Source: Ligula intestinalis (taxonomy: Eukaryota > Platyhelminthes > Cestoda > Diphyllobothriidea > Diphyllobothriidae). From it: DNA of 64,000 nt. This document shows positions 31,314-43,600 of this stretch, piece after piece. Below the pieces are notes generated by a model. That model was given only the letters and a program-made list of their open reading frames with translations. It was not told the DNA's origin and searched no databases. Location: contig JAYGXS010000002.1 of NCBI GenBank assembly GCA_036362985.1, positions 7,163,371 through 7,227,370 on the forward strand, given 5' to 3'. The translations under genes and the position numbers were made by a program. Every line of letters begins with the position of its first letter. Position 1 is the first letter of the stretch.

Positions 31314-31740
31314 TATAAGGGTAGCTCAATGGTAGAGCATTGGCTGTGCTGTGTGGATTCGAATTCCATCAAGGCCGCGAAGTTTTCACAATTGGGTCAA
31401 CCGAATCATGCAAATCTGCCAACCCCGCCCCCTAATAATTCAGCGAGCCTAGTAGTCATTCTGATGGATTCTGGATGATTGCTTAGGCAATCCAGCCTGG
31501 GCAGTCAGCTTACTGTATACCTCATGGTGGATTTAATACGAGCAGTAGGTTGGGCGGGTAAATCGACCAAAGTGTGATTAAATTTAAAACCTTGGCATGG
31601 CTTCGTAGCTCAATGTTAAAGCATTGGCTGTAAGAAAGCCTACCGTGTTGTGTGGGTCCGAATCCCACTGAGGCCGCATCTTTTTGACAATCGGGTGAAC
31701 TTCACTACTCAAATCTGCCCAAACCCCCTAGAAACATTAT
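31314..31740 (+). mobile_element. tRNA-derived SINE, tandem (dimeric) copy
   Basis: Two tRNA-like regions start near 31318 (GTAGCTCAATGGTAGAGCA) and 31605 (GTAGCTCAATGTTAAAGCA), 287 bp apart, each with a box B-like segment (GGATTCGAATTCC and GGGTCCGAATCCC). Between them lies the SINE body (CCTGGGCAGTCAGCTTAC, GGGCGGGTAAATCGACC). Each tRNA part is followed by the same tail (ACAATTGGGTCAACC / ACAATCGGGTGAACT). It is inserted directly at the CR1 3' end. Confidence 0.7.
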
Positions 31741-32630
31741 TTTTTCTTAAAATTCCAAAAAAACTGAAAGCAATATATAAATTTTGCCAGATTTAGTATA
31801 CTGGCGGTTTAGATACTGACTAAAATCCCAGTCATGTGCTGCTTGTACTACGTAACAGCTAACGGGGCTGTTTGGTTCACCAATGAACGCCGTAGCGTGC
31901 TCTGTGATATACCCCAGTTACATGCGCCCGCCATTAGGCAACGCCGACCAGTCCTGAGCGCCCAAAAGCACTTCGTCGTGGTACCATGGCCAAAAAGCCG
32001 CGAAACCAAAATCCAGCGGCTTATCACCTCACTCTAGTACCAGTCCCCCATAACGCCGATCGGATTTTTGACCTCGGTTCCCCGCCCCATCAGCCCTGAC
32101 AACCACACTCACTTTTATACCAACCCGCATAGTTTATTTACTCAATTACCCTATAAATGTAAATAGCCGACGAGAATTTATCGAAAACAAACGTTTATTC
32201 GCCAATTTACCTTCTGAATGTTTCGTTGCTGTTAATAATGCAAAATTTGCACGGATTTTGCTTGTTTCTTGCAAAATCCAATTGTAACGTATTTTTCAGT
32301 GTGAAAGTGTATAACTGTGCGGGGATTTCCCCGCACGCTAAGTCTTCAGCCTCGCAGATAATCACATGCTGAGCACTACGTCTCACTTGGTCTTCAAGGC
32401 ACAAGTATTTTACCCACCACACCCTTCTCAATTTACTCCTTTTTTCTTCTTCTGCTTCGTCGGAATGTGTAGTCGGCGGCGTGCACACAATTGCCCTGCG
32501 TACTTTTGCATCCTGGTATGAAATTATAAGTCATACAGAAAGCTTGTTCATTAAACTAAACTATCCTAACCATAGTGTGAATGCTAAGGCATCTTTTCCC
32601 TAGTGCCATTTTGAAGCTTATGTGAACAGC
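31741..32630. other. No gene seen
   Basis: Mixed sequence; the first 100 bp resemble 17880-17950. Open frames near 31834-32037 and (minus) 32207-32488 lack recognisable domains. Confidence 0.4.
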
Positions 32631-32635
32631 AAAAT

Positions 32636-33296
32636 GTAATGTATCCAGGAACTTCGAGAGGGCTCATCAGTTGCCTCTTCTCGTTGCATAATGGGAATAA
32701 CGTAAGAGACAGTAAAAAACAGAATTCATACAGAAAAATCAATACAAACAGCAAGGAAATAGGAAATGGCCAAGAAAATAATCAATTACGTATAAACCCT
32801 GTAGGCAGCGAAAATCGGGAAAAAACGCTTAAGGTAAAAATTTTGGGAAGGGAAATGTATAAACATGGAACTGGTGTTACCACTGCCGAGTTAGGTTCAC
32901 TACATGCTTCAGCTATTAACAGAGATCGGCTTTAAACCGCCGTATGTAGGCTGTCTTCAGGTAGCGTAAGGTACGAGTTGTTTGTGCCCGAACAAGTAGT
33001 CAGAAAGAGGTTTTGGGTTCCATAGAAGGACTCGTATCTAACAGGTGTTCAGTAATCGATGAGCGGGATTTCTGTGTTCATGTTTATATAACCAGCTAGG
33101 TAAGCGCTCCTTGGTTCTGGCTGCCAAATGCCCTTTGCGTCCACCCTATGTACTTGTATCCACAAGTGCCTGCATATTCATAAACGCAGTGTAAAGTTTT
33201 AATATTATAGAGAGGAATTTGTCTGGTGAATTATGATACCCTTACGAAAAAAACACATCTCAGATACGCTTACTTTTTGAAAATAGCAATGCAAAA
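32636..33296 (-). pseudogene. PLE 3' end, older duplicate with GIY-YIG remnant
   Basis: On the minus strand, near 33195-33080, CVYEYAGTCGYKYIGWTQRA is followed after a shift by ARTKERLPSWLYKHEHRNP. This is the GIY-YIG module plus tail, comparable to 33640-33850. The YIG triplet is intact here, whereas it is lost in the longer neighbour. Non-coding 3' sequence (CTCATCAGTTGCCTC near 32660 against CTCGTCAGTTGCATCC near 33328) repeats at an offset of about 665 bp, so the whole PLE 3' end is duplicated in tandem. Confidence 0.65.
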
Positions 33297-35820
33297 TTTT
33301 AATGGATCCATAAAAGTTCATGAGTGCTCGTCAGTTGCATCCACTCAGGTTCATGAACGAGAAAATAACGAAATTGAGTTTGTACAGAAATGCCATAGGT
33401 CATAATCACTAAGACTAATTAAGGCTAATTAGTAAAGAAGGAAGGTTAAACGAGGTAGGGAGGGGCAGGGAAATTGAGTTGCGGGAATAAAGGGGAGCAG
33501 GGGAATGCGCAAATCTGGGGGTCTGTAGTTACCAAGGCAAGGCCAGGTTAATCATTTGCTCCAACTGTTTGCATAGGTCCCAGTTAAAGCGTCTTATACA
33601 GGCTGCCTCTAGGTAGCGCAAGATTTGAGATGTTTATGCTCAAACAAGAACTCGGAATGAAGTTATAAGGTCTACAGAATGACCCGTGTCCAGCAAGTGT
33701 TCTGTAATAGAGGAACAAGGGGATCGGTTTTCTTGCTTGAATAACCAACTAGGCAGGTGCTCCTTGGCTCTGGCTCTCAATTGACTTGGCGCTCGCAGTA
33801 TGTACTTGCATTCGCAAGTACATGTGAATTCATGAACACAGTTGGAGGTGGCGTGCAAAGGTAAGGCATCATTAACGCAAGGAATTGGCAAGGGCTTTGT
33901 TGGAGAGCAGAATATAAGTTCAGCGGCGTACAAGGTTCTTTCTATAGCCTTGAGTAGGCGCCTCTTTATAGTGTTTAAGATGGTATCACCCTTGAAGGGC
34001 GAGGATACAAATACTGGCTTTTTAGGAGCTGAATGTTTGTTCATTTTGGGTCGCAGGGGTTTGCTATATTTGTCTTGAAACTGAGGTGGATATCCACGCT
34101 TCAGTAAAGTATCTTTGAGACAGCTTAATTCGGCATCCAAAACATCCTCGAAACAGATTTTTGTAGTCCGCTGGCAAAGTTTACATACCAAGTTACGTTT
34201 CCATTGAATGGAAACAAAACTTAGATAATGTAAATACTGACCTTTCCAGGTATTCTTGTGGTAGACCCTCCGTTAAATGGAGCCATCTGTCAGTTTGGAC
34301 AAGTGGACATCAAGGAAAGACAGTTCGTTTGCTCGTTCTGGTTCCATAGTAAATTAAATCTTTGGATGCGGCTTCTTCATTGTGGACAACAATTCCTCAG
34401 CTTCTTTCAGGTTCTCCACAATAGTGAAATTATCGTCTACATGTCGTTTGTAGAGTGTTTTCTGTGATTCAATTTTGCAAGTACTTTTTCTTCCAGATGT
34501 CCCATGAATATGTCTGCAAAGGTTGCTCAAAGCGGGCTTCCCATTGCGACTCCGTCAATTTGTCGATAGAATTGGCCATCAAACAGAGATTGGACATTCT
34601 TGGTACACAGTTGTAGTAAGTTCCGTAGTAGTTGCGGGGACAGGCATGTGTCAGATATACAAGCACAAATAATGTCTATGGTTTCATCCGACGGCACGTT
34701 GGTAAACAAGGACTCAACGTCCAGGGATATCATACATTTGTCATATATATTAAGCTTCCTGATCTCATCAATAAACTGGAAACTGTCTTTTAATGGGAAT
34801 TCGGAAATTCTTTGGCAAATTGGCTCCAATTCCTTTACTATCCAATGCGTTGGTTTATGAAAAAGTGAGTTCGACTTTTTAAGAATAGGTCTTAAAGGAA
34901 TACCGCTTTTATGGATTTTCGGTAATCCATAAAAGCATTGGTTGTGGTAACCTATGGTTTTTAGCAACGAAGCAGTTTTGGTATCATTCAAATTATTGTC
35001 CAACATAAGCTTGATACTTTTCCAAGCTGAATCTTCTAATGCCTTTGTCATTTTATTGGCATAGTCCTTGCGATTGAGAATAACTACTCCATGCCCTTTA
35101 TCCGGTTTAGAAATATCAATTTCTTTGTGGCGTTTCAACTCGGATAGAGCACTTGTATGGTCTTTGGTTATAGGAGAACAATGTGTTATTGGAGCTCTCC
35201 GGTACTGATAGCGATGTCCACAAATCGTGCTTTCATCCATCCTTGATCATCAATGGAGCTAGGTTTAAGGTCGGACAGTTGAAAGTATAAATCTTCGAAT
35301 TGAGCTTCAACGTCTACAGGATTTATTCGATTGTTTGGCAAACAAAAATCAAGTCCTAATGAAAGGGCATCTGTTTGCAACTAACTGAGTTGGATGTCAG
35401 AAAGATTCAAGATCAATTCATTCGGGTTTGAAGAGAAGATCTCCTCGATAGGCTTATTACAAATTAACTTGAATAGTTTGCGGCGCAACATTTCTCTGGT
35501 CTTCCTTTGTATGATATATGCATGTTTTATGAATATGCACCAACAATAAAACCAATCTTTTCTAGAATGTGATTGGTCTGATGCAAAAGAGATTTGTAAT
35601 GATCCAACGACTGAATAGAATCCTCTATTTTTGATTGTGTGAGTCGGTCGAGGTTTCTGAAGCTTAGGCGTACTTTCCCAAGTCGAAGAACTTTGTAAAA
35701 CTCAAAAGGGTATTCCTTGTTTATTAGACAATTCTGTGGAAATTCAATTCGTGTATTCTCCTTCGTAATTCGGCATCGTAATTCCAAAAGTCTTTCCAAA
35801 GACTTGATGGTATCCAAACT
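33297..35820 (-). pseudogene. Penelope-like element, near-complete RT plus GIY-YIG, frameshifted (minus strand)
   Basis: Read right to left. An N-terminal helical region (35817-35527) is followed by LSLGLDFCLPNN near 35370. The RT starts with DISKPDKGHGVVILNRKDY near 35110, then CFYGLPKIHKSGIPLRPI near 34940, motif A MISLDVESLFTNVP near 34735, and QIDGVAMGSPL near 34560. After a shift comes motif C KRHVDDNFTIV with HVDD at 34432-34443 (usual Y replaced by H). The C-terminal region (34191-33640) has a basic linker, then CVHEFTCTCECKYI...LRARAKEHLPSWL, a GIY-YIG-type module with YIG degraded. At least four frame changes make it dead. It belongs to a different PLE lineage from the 10-16 kb copies. 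33297-33639 is its 3' non-coding part. Confidence 0.85.
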
Positions 35821-36655
35821 TATGCAAACTTATTTTAGGCAGTAGTAGGTCAGTAGTTTTGTAGTTGATAAATTGCGTATTGATTTGGAAACAAAATCAT
35901 TAACTTTTAAGTTAATAATTACAAACGATCCTTGACAAACCCTCTTTTCGGCGAATCAATATACACTTTGGTCTACTGAAATTCATTCAGTAAAAGGAAA
36001 TTGTGCCTATGCTTTCAAGTGTTGTTTGGGTGGTGGTTTTTGCCCCCTAAACAAGTCAGGCGGTAGGATTTTGAGTCATCAAGCTTGGGGAGGGAGGCAG
36101 CTTATGCCACGACAGGCGTTGCGAGAGTCATAAAATGGGGGTGTGGCCCGCGTATGTGCAGGATCACGTCGCATCGGTCACCTGCGTCCTCCCCAGGCCT
36201 CCGAAACTCTCGATTCAGTCACGAGAGCTTGAATTAGATACTATGCTAACTAACTAGCACGCTTAATTGGATCGAATGCAAGCCTCGAACCGGCACGTAT
36301 CCTGCAGTGGGAAGTCTTCAAAAACGACAGTCAAACAGTCCGTCGCGGACACCAGTAGGTTGCGCATAATTTCCGTGCTTTTAACTTTATCAAAATATTA
36401 ACCCAGTTTTTTGCAGATAATTCCCCCTCGTCATTGGTACAATGGAGTATGCACAATCATTGTGGTTATATTCTGTTCTAGGCAGCGAATTAAGCACATT
36501 AAACAACGCCATTTGTAAAACTGAACTCACAAAGGACTTTTAATTGTCCCTTCTCTCTACAAATTTTAATTGTTTATGTTGACGGTTAAAGTTCTGTGAA
36601 TATTCCCGCCCAACATGCCGATCTCGCCTACAAGCACAGACTAAAATAGTCCACA
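35821..36655. other. No gene seen
   Basis: AT-rich with a GC-rich segment at 36060-36240 (GGGGGTGTGGCCCGCGTATG near 36136). No coding signal or repeat partner was recognised. Confidence 0.4.
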
Positions 36656-36659
36656 ATGA

Positions 36660-36865
36660 CGAGTCTGCGGCACAAACACACCGTTATTGGTTTTCTAAAC
36701 GTTCAAATTTTAGTTGTTGTACACACGCCACAAGGAGCCACCCCATTTCTTGCTGTTTTTCCATCCTTGACGATGGACTCCTGCAGGAGCCCGAAAGCTC
36801 AGAATAAAATACAATTCATTCCTGTGTTCGACCATATGTCTTCTTTACCGATAGAAAAATGAACT
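36660..36865 (+). ncRNA. Hammerhead variant element with AGCU stem III (plus copy)
   Basis: TTGACGA (36767-36773; the first core base is T rather than C) is followed by a stem II of GGACTCC/GGAGCCC with loop TGCA. Then comes GAAAGCTC at 36793-36800, in which AGCU is a self-complementary stem III, as ACGU is in the other copies. The tail is AATAAAATACAATTCATTCC, then CTTCTTTACCGATAGAAA. The upstream 100 bp (GGCACAAACACACCGTTATT) match the inverted copy at 40430-40660. Confidence 0.6.
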
Positions 36866-38804
36866 GTATGTACGCTTTCGATTCTTCATTCTCAGGCTAG
36901 TACAATAATATCACTAGAGGTTAGAGTTAACAAATATTTAGGCGACAAATCAGAATTAATTAGAAAGAGAGAGGGAAAAGATGCTAAGGGATCAAACAAA
37001 TCAGATTCAAGTCATAAATAGGAACCGAGTTGAGGAGAGAGGGGAAAGGAGGCTCTGAGAATTATTGCAGGGCACCCTGTCGTTCCTGTCTCTCGCCTTG
37101 TTGGAAGATGTCAAGACGCAAGTGGTCACAGTCTCGCGACGGCGTGGGCTGGATGGGTAGGCATATGATCGTTGTCTCGTCGCCAACTCACGGCTTGCGG
37201 ACCTGTTCCGTCTCCGTTTGGTCGCCCTGCTGCGACGTGATAGGAAGCGTGTGGACGCATGTTGAGTTGATCGTTGGCCAAGGGAACCTTACTGCCTGCA
37301 CAAATGCTTTCATCTGCATATTTTATATATTATCTGGAATATGTTCAATATCTTAAAAGCCCGTTAAAATGCACTATTTAGCCAGTTCAAGTGACAAGTT
37401 ATCCTTGCCCTAACATGCCTCCGAAGGAAACTGTCCCAATCTAGATTATAGTCTACACGTTATTAAAGCGTTTTATTTTGTTAAATATGGGTGCCTAATA
37501 GATGCTCAACGCAGGATATTCTATTCTTGATGATAATCAGAATCGTTATATATTTGCTACATCAGCCGAATTTAGATCACGATAAACAGGCCCAAGTGCA
37601 TGTGCGCTTCCAGGTCTCGCAATATTATATTATTGCGACGATTAACCCTCACAACTTGGCAGTGTTTCCTATTAGCGTATATATTGTAGTAAAGTCAATC
37701 ATAATTAAAATGTAGGGGTAAAATGAAGATCCGGAGATGACCCTCAACCATATTAATGGAAAATAAATCTTTACGGAAAACTGTGATGAGGTAATCACTC
37801 GATGTCGTCCTAAGCCTAGCTGCCAGTTCAAATCTGTAAGACATTTTTAACCAATGCTTCGATTTCTACAAACTCGGCACTTTGAAAAAAATAACTGGAT
37901 TCGCAATCTGCAACGTCAAATTCCACTGCATGCTCTGAGGCTTGTTTTAAAAAGTCAATTATCTGAGGCAGTAAGTAACGTGTCTTTTGACATGGTAAAA
38001 AATCCCAAATTGTGTCTTCGAATGGAACCGATTTAATGCGTGAGATTTCAATATTAATTATCGTGTGGCACAATTATAGGATACTTTAATATTTTGGATT
38101 TCATTACTAAATTTGTGGCGTTGTAGTAAATATTATATCAATCGGGACAAAAGAACTTCATCATGTATTCAAATAATTGTAACTCATGTAACTTTTTGCA
38201 CTTCTTACTCAAAGAAAGGGTAGCTCTGGATTTAAACACATTTTTAAATCCCCTCATCATTGAAGGACTTATTCGTTCAATTCTGTTTGCTAATAAGTGG
38301 GGATAGTGCAAGCCACTTTATTGACTTTCATAACAAAACGAACTAAGAATAATCCCATTCATATTTACAATAACTTTATTCTTGGCTTGCAAAACAATGA
38401 ACGAAGGCAACGCGAACGTTAAGTCATACGAGAATATACATTGTTTATTATAATGGACGCAGATAAAGATAAGATATTTGCATATGCCAATCAAGACCAT
38501 TCCAAAACTTTACGGAAACCTTTAAAAATCATGGCAAAACTGTCTTTTAGGGTCATCTAAATATTTATCCCTCCACCCAACTGCCTAACGTATTTTGTGG
38601 TCGAATATTTAATCCTTGGTTAGTGAGTGTAAATGAAAATTACATTGTGATGTAAGTAATCAAAAAAATATTAAATTCAATAAAATTATATCTTTCAATA
38701 AAATAAATATCATCATTAACTCCTGTTGCGTAGGATACAGATGTCAATTAAAGGATATTTGACCTTATATTGGCGGAATTGAAAGAAAATGGAAATTTGG
38801 CCTT
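36866..38804. other. No gene seen (1.9 kb, AT-rich)
   Basis: Contains a G-rich block near 36960-37130, related to 25757-25930, and a short dispersed segment (CGATTAACCCTCACAACTTGG near 37639) similar to SLC5 intron 7 near 51496. No supported coding frame. Confidence 0.4.
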
Positions 38805-38890
38805 CTGTGGATTTAACGAAAAAAAGGGGAAGTCGGCTTTCTAAATAGGTAAAGTTAGGTTATTGTTAAAAGTCAAAGGCAGAAAGGAGA
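38805..38890 (+). repeat. Dispersed repeat, inverse copy at 45283-45370
   Basis: GGGAAGTCGGCTTTCTAAAT, then TTAGGTTATTGTTAAAAGTC (38857), matches the inverse of 45290-45360 (GACTTATAACAATAACCTAC). Unknown class, non-coding. Confidence 0.5.
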
Positions 38891-39054
38891 TCTAAAGACA
38901 GTCCTGTCATAAAATTATTTCTCCTCATACAGAATACTAACGGTTATAATTAAATGCGACGAAAACCATGCGAATAACAATAGCATTTGCCACAAGCAAA
39001 TTGTACGCAGACGACAGATGGAACAATTAAGAAAATGCAGTGTACCCCATTTTT

Positions 39055-39300
39055 AAAAAAAATTCGTTTTCCTCCGTGGGAGTCGAACTCGCACAACAGT
39101 GGAGGATTTTGCCCAGCCAACGCTCTACCAGTGATCTACGAGGCTCAATGTGCGCCGTGAATTTAATATCACTTGGATCGATGTTATCCACCCAACTTTC
39201 CGCTCGTATGGAATCCACCATTACGGAACAGCAAGCTAACTGCTCAGGCAGGATTTCCTTAGCTATCATCTAGAATCCACCATTCTGACTACTATGCTAA
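39055..39300 (-). mobile_element. tRNA-derived SINE (minus strand)
   Basis: On the minus strand the body (GAATGGTGGATTC, CCTGCCTGAGCAGTTAGC) is followed by GCCTCGTAGATCACTGGTAG (box A region, 39145-39126) and box B AGTTCGACTCC, ending GGAGG near 39071. It is a full-length relative of the copies at 26.5 and 31.3 kb, again body first and tRNA-like part last. Confidence 0.72.
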
Positions 39301-40429
39301 GTCAAAAATTTCAAGTGAGTTGGAGAAAAAGAGCTTCTTCACACTGACTACAAGCTCCAAAAGACACCAACAGATAGGGGTCTCACTACAGATCACGGGA
39401 TGGTAAGAATTGCAAAATAAGTTTACCACCAAAGTCGAATATCCCTCTGGGTTCAATTTATGACGCAGTAACAAAAGTGAAATTGAAATTCCGCAAAACG
39501 AAATAATATCGTAAAAACATCATTAAAGGACCATTTAAAGCCAAATCCTCAGTCAACAGCAGCTAAAATAAAGTAAGTTATTGATACGGCTCTTTCAAAT
39601 TTTACTGAGGAGATCCCAGCGCGGCCAAACTCCATGAAAATTGGTATTTGGTACAGAGTGACACACAAAAGGCACGCCTTCCTTAAAAAAGTCCACATAC
39701 GACTATAAACCAATATTATCCATAGACAGTAACGCGTGTTTAAGTAAAAAAAAGAGGTTGATCGAGCTTGATTCAGATTTTAGGTGGATGTATAATGCGC
39801 TAACCGTGACTCCTAAACCCAAAAACTAAGCATAGACTTTATCCCAACCTGAATTTCCCCTGGAATGTATTGCGATGCCACCTACATTGCCAAGCATTTC
39901 TTTGATTCTAGCCATCCTGGGAACGACCCCTGTCAAACAAAGAGTCGGTGGACAAGTAATGTGCAGAACTTTTAGAATTAAATGTATTCCCTTACAGACA
40001 TTTCGGACGACAGAATAGCAATCACCTTTCGGTACTCACCTCCACTTTCTCAGTATAACATTGGCAATTTATCCTACATATTTGCCCAAACGTTTTAATC
40101 CATAATCCATGTTGGTTCTATTTACGATCTCCATTCTCCAGGTTATCAACAATTGTGCCTTTATTGGTTTTACTCAAAGTCACACATCAAGCATATTTTT
40201 GAGCAATACTGGGCAAAGAATCTTTTAGGTTACGTAACAATATAAATGCCATGGCCAGTAGTAAATGTATCGAAAGCAAATTTACGCTCTCCATTGTATT
40301 TTTGAAATAACTGAAATGCAAGTCGGAAACGAAGATTAGGTGCTGGGCAGTTAGAAAAACTATCCTATAAATCTCTACCACCCACTGGTTTTCTCCTTTC
40401 CACAACGGCGGCCTGTTTGGATCGTTATG
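39301..40429. other. No gene seen
   Basis: AT-rich unassigned sequence. No domain-bearing open frame. Confidence 0.4.
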
Positions 40430-40660
40430 TATGAAAGAGAATGTTCGCATTCCAGGCATTTCTATTGGTAAAGAAGACAAACGATTGAGAACTGGAACGA
40501 ATTGTATTTTGCCCTGAGCTTTCAGGATCTTGCAGGAGCCCATTGTCAGAAGTGAAGAAACAGCAAAAAATGGGATAACTACTTGTGGCACGTGTACAAT
40601 AAATAAAATTTTGAACGTGTAGAAAATCAATAATTGTGTGTTTGTGCCGCCAACTTGCCA
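40430..40660 (-). ncRNA. Hammerhead variant element with AGCU stem III (minus copy)
   Basis: On the minus strand: CTGACAA (40549-40543; one core change, G to A), stem II GGGCTC/GATCCT with one mismatch, then GAAAGCTC (40523-40516) and AGGGCAAAATACAATTCG. The tail CTTCTTTACCAATAGAAATG is followed by CCTGGAATGCGAAC. Aligns over about 190 bp with 36660-36865. One core base is wrong, so it is probably inactive. Confidence 0.58.
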
Positions 40661-43600
40661 CTGTGGTATCGTTATGTATTTTACCTGTTTCTAACCTCAT
40701 TTTAACCTAGTGCTACTGGGTAGCTATTGATGCATATAGGTGCAGTTTAATGGGGTAAAACTTTTGAATCACAATGGTATGTTCTTTTTAATTGTTGGTA
40801 CTGTATCATATGATATGCTATGTTGAAAAAAACATATTCAGCAAAAAACGCCCCAGCAAATGCGGATCACGCTACGGGATGTTTTTAATCTGCTTTCACA
40901 CTTGACCTAAGGATATACCAGCCTTTTTTCTGGCTCACATATTGTGGGAGATTTTTCAAACTCACGTGCGTCTCTGAGTCTTAACAAGGCTGCGGTGCTA
41001 ATATTATTTCCTGGAAAAAAGTCATGTCTGCTATTGAATATACCAATTAGTAGACGCAAGCTTCTGCAGTAAATCATCTGAAAGTTATCCAAGAAATACC
41101 CTCCGATAATACAGAGAATAAAGAACTGTTCTTCCTTATAAAGTGGTCCAATCTTGTCTCCTGATAACGATTCGTAAGGTTAAAGAGGAAAGTCGGGGAG
41201 AACATTGACTAAACCCCATAAAAGCTTTAATTTTGCAGTTGGCACGGACGTTCGCTTTCGTCAAAGGTGTCGCGTGATGCGAAACAACAAACAATCGCAC
41301 CACGCAAAGGTTGCATTTCGGATTTGATTGCTGGTTAATGAAGGGGCAGCCAAGAGCCGCATTTCTCGTCTTGCGGCAACCTAGCCTCTTCCTTCACCCC
41401 CCTCTTGAACACTGCATTGCGCACTTGAATTAAGACGTGCTTCTAACACATACACAGACACACAAACACAAAAAGGTGTGTTCATTGACACACAATCACA
41501 CACACACATTCGCAGTCACCACGCAAGCCTGGCAGTCAGCTGATTACAAAGACAAGAGAAGCTTGTTGCCGCAGCACGTGCCAGTTTTTTTAAAAAAAGT
41601 ACTTTAGATGAGTAGGATGGGCATAACCCCAAAAACGCCCACAGCATCAGCTCAGCGATCCACCCAAAACCGTTCCAGACGTGCTTTCGGTATCTCTGAA
41701 GTGCCCCAATTTCCTTTGGAACGCCTACAGCACGGTCATGTTTTTATGCCGAAATCTGCAAAAGGCTGATAATCACTCACAAACCGACATCACTTAGGGT
41801 TGTATTAATGATTAACCTGCAGTAAAATATCTGGTCATCTCCGTCACGTCATAACGCTTGCTTTTGAATAAACATCTTTCTGACCGCAAAAAAAGGATTT
41901 TTTTAAAAATATAATAAATTGGTTTAAAAAATTAAACTACAGTATGGCGATTGCCAGATGCAAATTTCATGACGAAAATTAACTTTGTTGTTAAGCATAT
42001 ATTTGGTCACGAGATTTTACTCCTCTGAGTAGCTTTAATCCTGCGAAAGAATTTTAATTATGAAAATCGCCCACTTAGTTAAATTTATAAATAGCAATGT
42101 GCATTACTTTTAGCGAATTTTGGAGTCGTCTAATAGCGAAGCCATTTTTTATGCTAATAATTACGTCAGAACCAAACATTGCATTTATATGTATTTTTAT
42201 AGAGAAGAATTCCAAAATATGGTAAAAATTGTAAAACAGATCCCTTACAGAACCGAAAAAGTTTGTCAAAATTGTTCAGATACAAATGAGATCAATCGAA
42301 GCCAAGTTCAGAAAGAAGGAACAATGTACGCTTTAAAATTTATTTTTAGCTAACTTGTAAAGTGTTTTCCACAAAATGCACTAACAAATATTTTTGATCG
42401 CATTCTGTTTTACCGCATTGCCTACACGGCAAATAAACAAAGTCCCAATTTATGATATCATAAAGGTAATGTGAACCAGGCTTTATTAAGATATAATTCA
42501 TGTAGAAATATACTTTTTATAAACTATTTATCTCGCTTACGCGCTGCCCAGGAACGGAACAGACAGAATAATAAAAATTATTTCAAATATGGCCATATGT
42601 CACTCTTTCTTGCGTCTGCAAGCTTAAAACGGATCCTGGAAGCAATGCACTATGACGGAAAATAATCCATTATAAAGTGGAAAGAAAGTTCTTTAATTTT
42701 CAGTCAAATGGTATCACTTGTCTTTAGGTTAATTGAAAACATTGTCAAAACTCTCTAAGTTCATTGTGACATTTCCTTGCAAACAGGTAATGTACACAGA
42801 AATCCGTCAACTGAATATCTAATTAAAGCACTTTCTAAAGGGGTTGTCTATTATAGAAACTTTTTAAATTAACCTTAGAAATAACAATATCAGGGTTATG
42901 CTGTGGAAATTCTTTCTGCTAGACAATGTGGTTTGATGTTTTGAGGCGTTTTTAAATATGACCCACATGACCATCTTCACAAGAAATAATATGCAAAAGC
43001 TCATTCTTTTCGGCAAATGCTTATGATGTGTATCTTAGTTTAAAGGTTTTGATTTAAACGTCGAACGGATTCTCAAGTGATTGATGAACATACGAAGGCA
43101 CTGAAAACGCTAGAACTTATGTCAGAATTTAAAGGACGATAACACATTAATCGTTATCCATTAATGGTTATATGTATAAAGACTTTTGTCTGAAGAAAAG
43201 TTCTTTTTATATAATGAAAATGGTAACCTTAAGTTTTCAACTCGAGAAAAGTTTTGAATTTATCGTTCTAGTTTATATTTATTTTTATATTTTCGTAACT
43301 TTGCGATTATCAATTTTTTTTACTTTTCTTAACAAAAACTTAGTACCTCTTATACATCTTTAAAGTACTAAGTATGCCTAATGCTGTAGATTAATATTTC
43401 TATGTTTTCATAAATGCATTAACGCTGGTATGCGAGTAATGATCTAACATTTAAAAACTTGGGCTTCAAGCATTCAGCACTCGTAATACTATATCTGTCG
43501 TAGAAAACACGCACTATCGTATTCCTTCTTGTACTTCTCTGTCAGCAAAGCACGTCCTAGTCATTATTTATATTTGAATAAAGTGCATCTTCTGGTTCTC

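Noticed and set aside
34600..34860. 86-codon plus-strand frame
   Set aside because: Antisense to the PLE reverse transcriptase, which has clear motif order on the minus strand.
42120..42353. 77-codon plus-strand frame with several Cys and Tyr residues
   Set aside because: AT-rich region with many similar short frames; no repeat of a metal-binding pattern, no splice context, no neighbour evidence.
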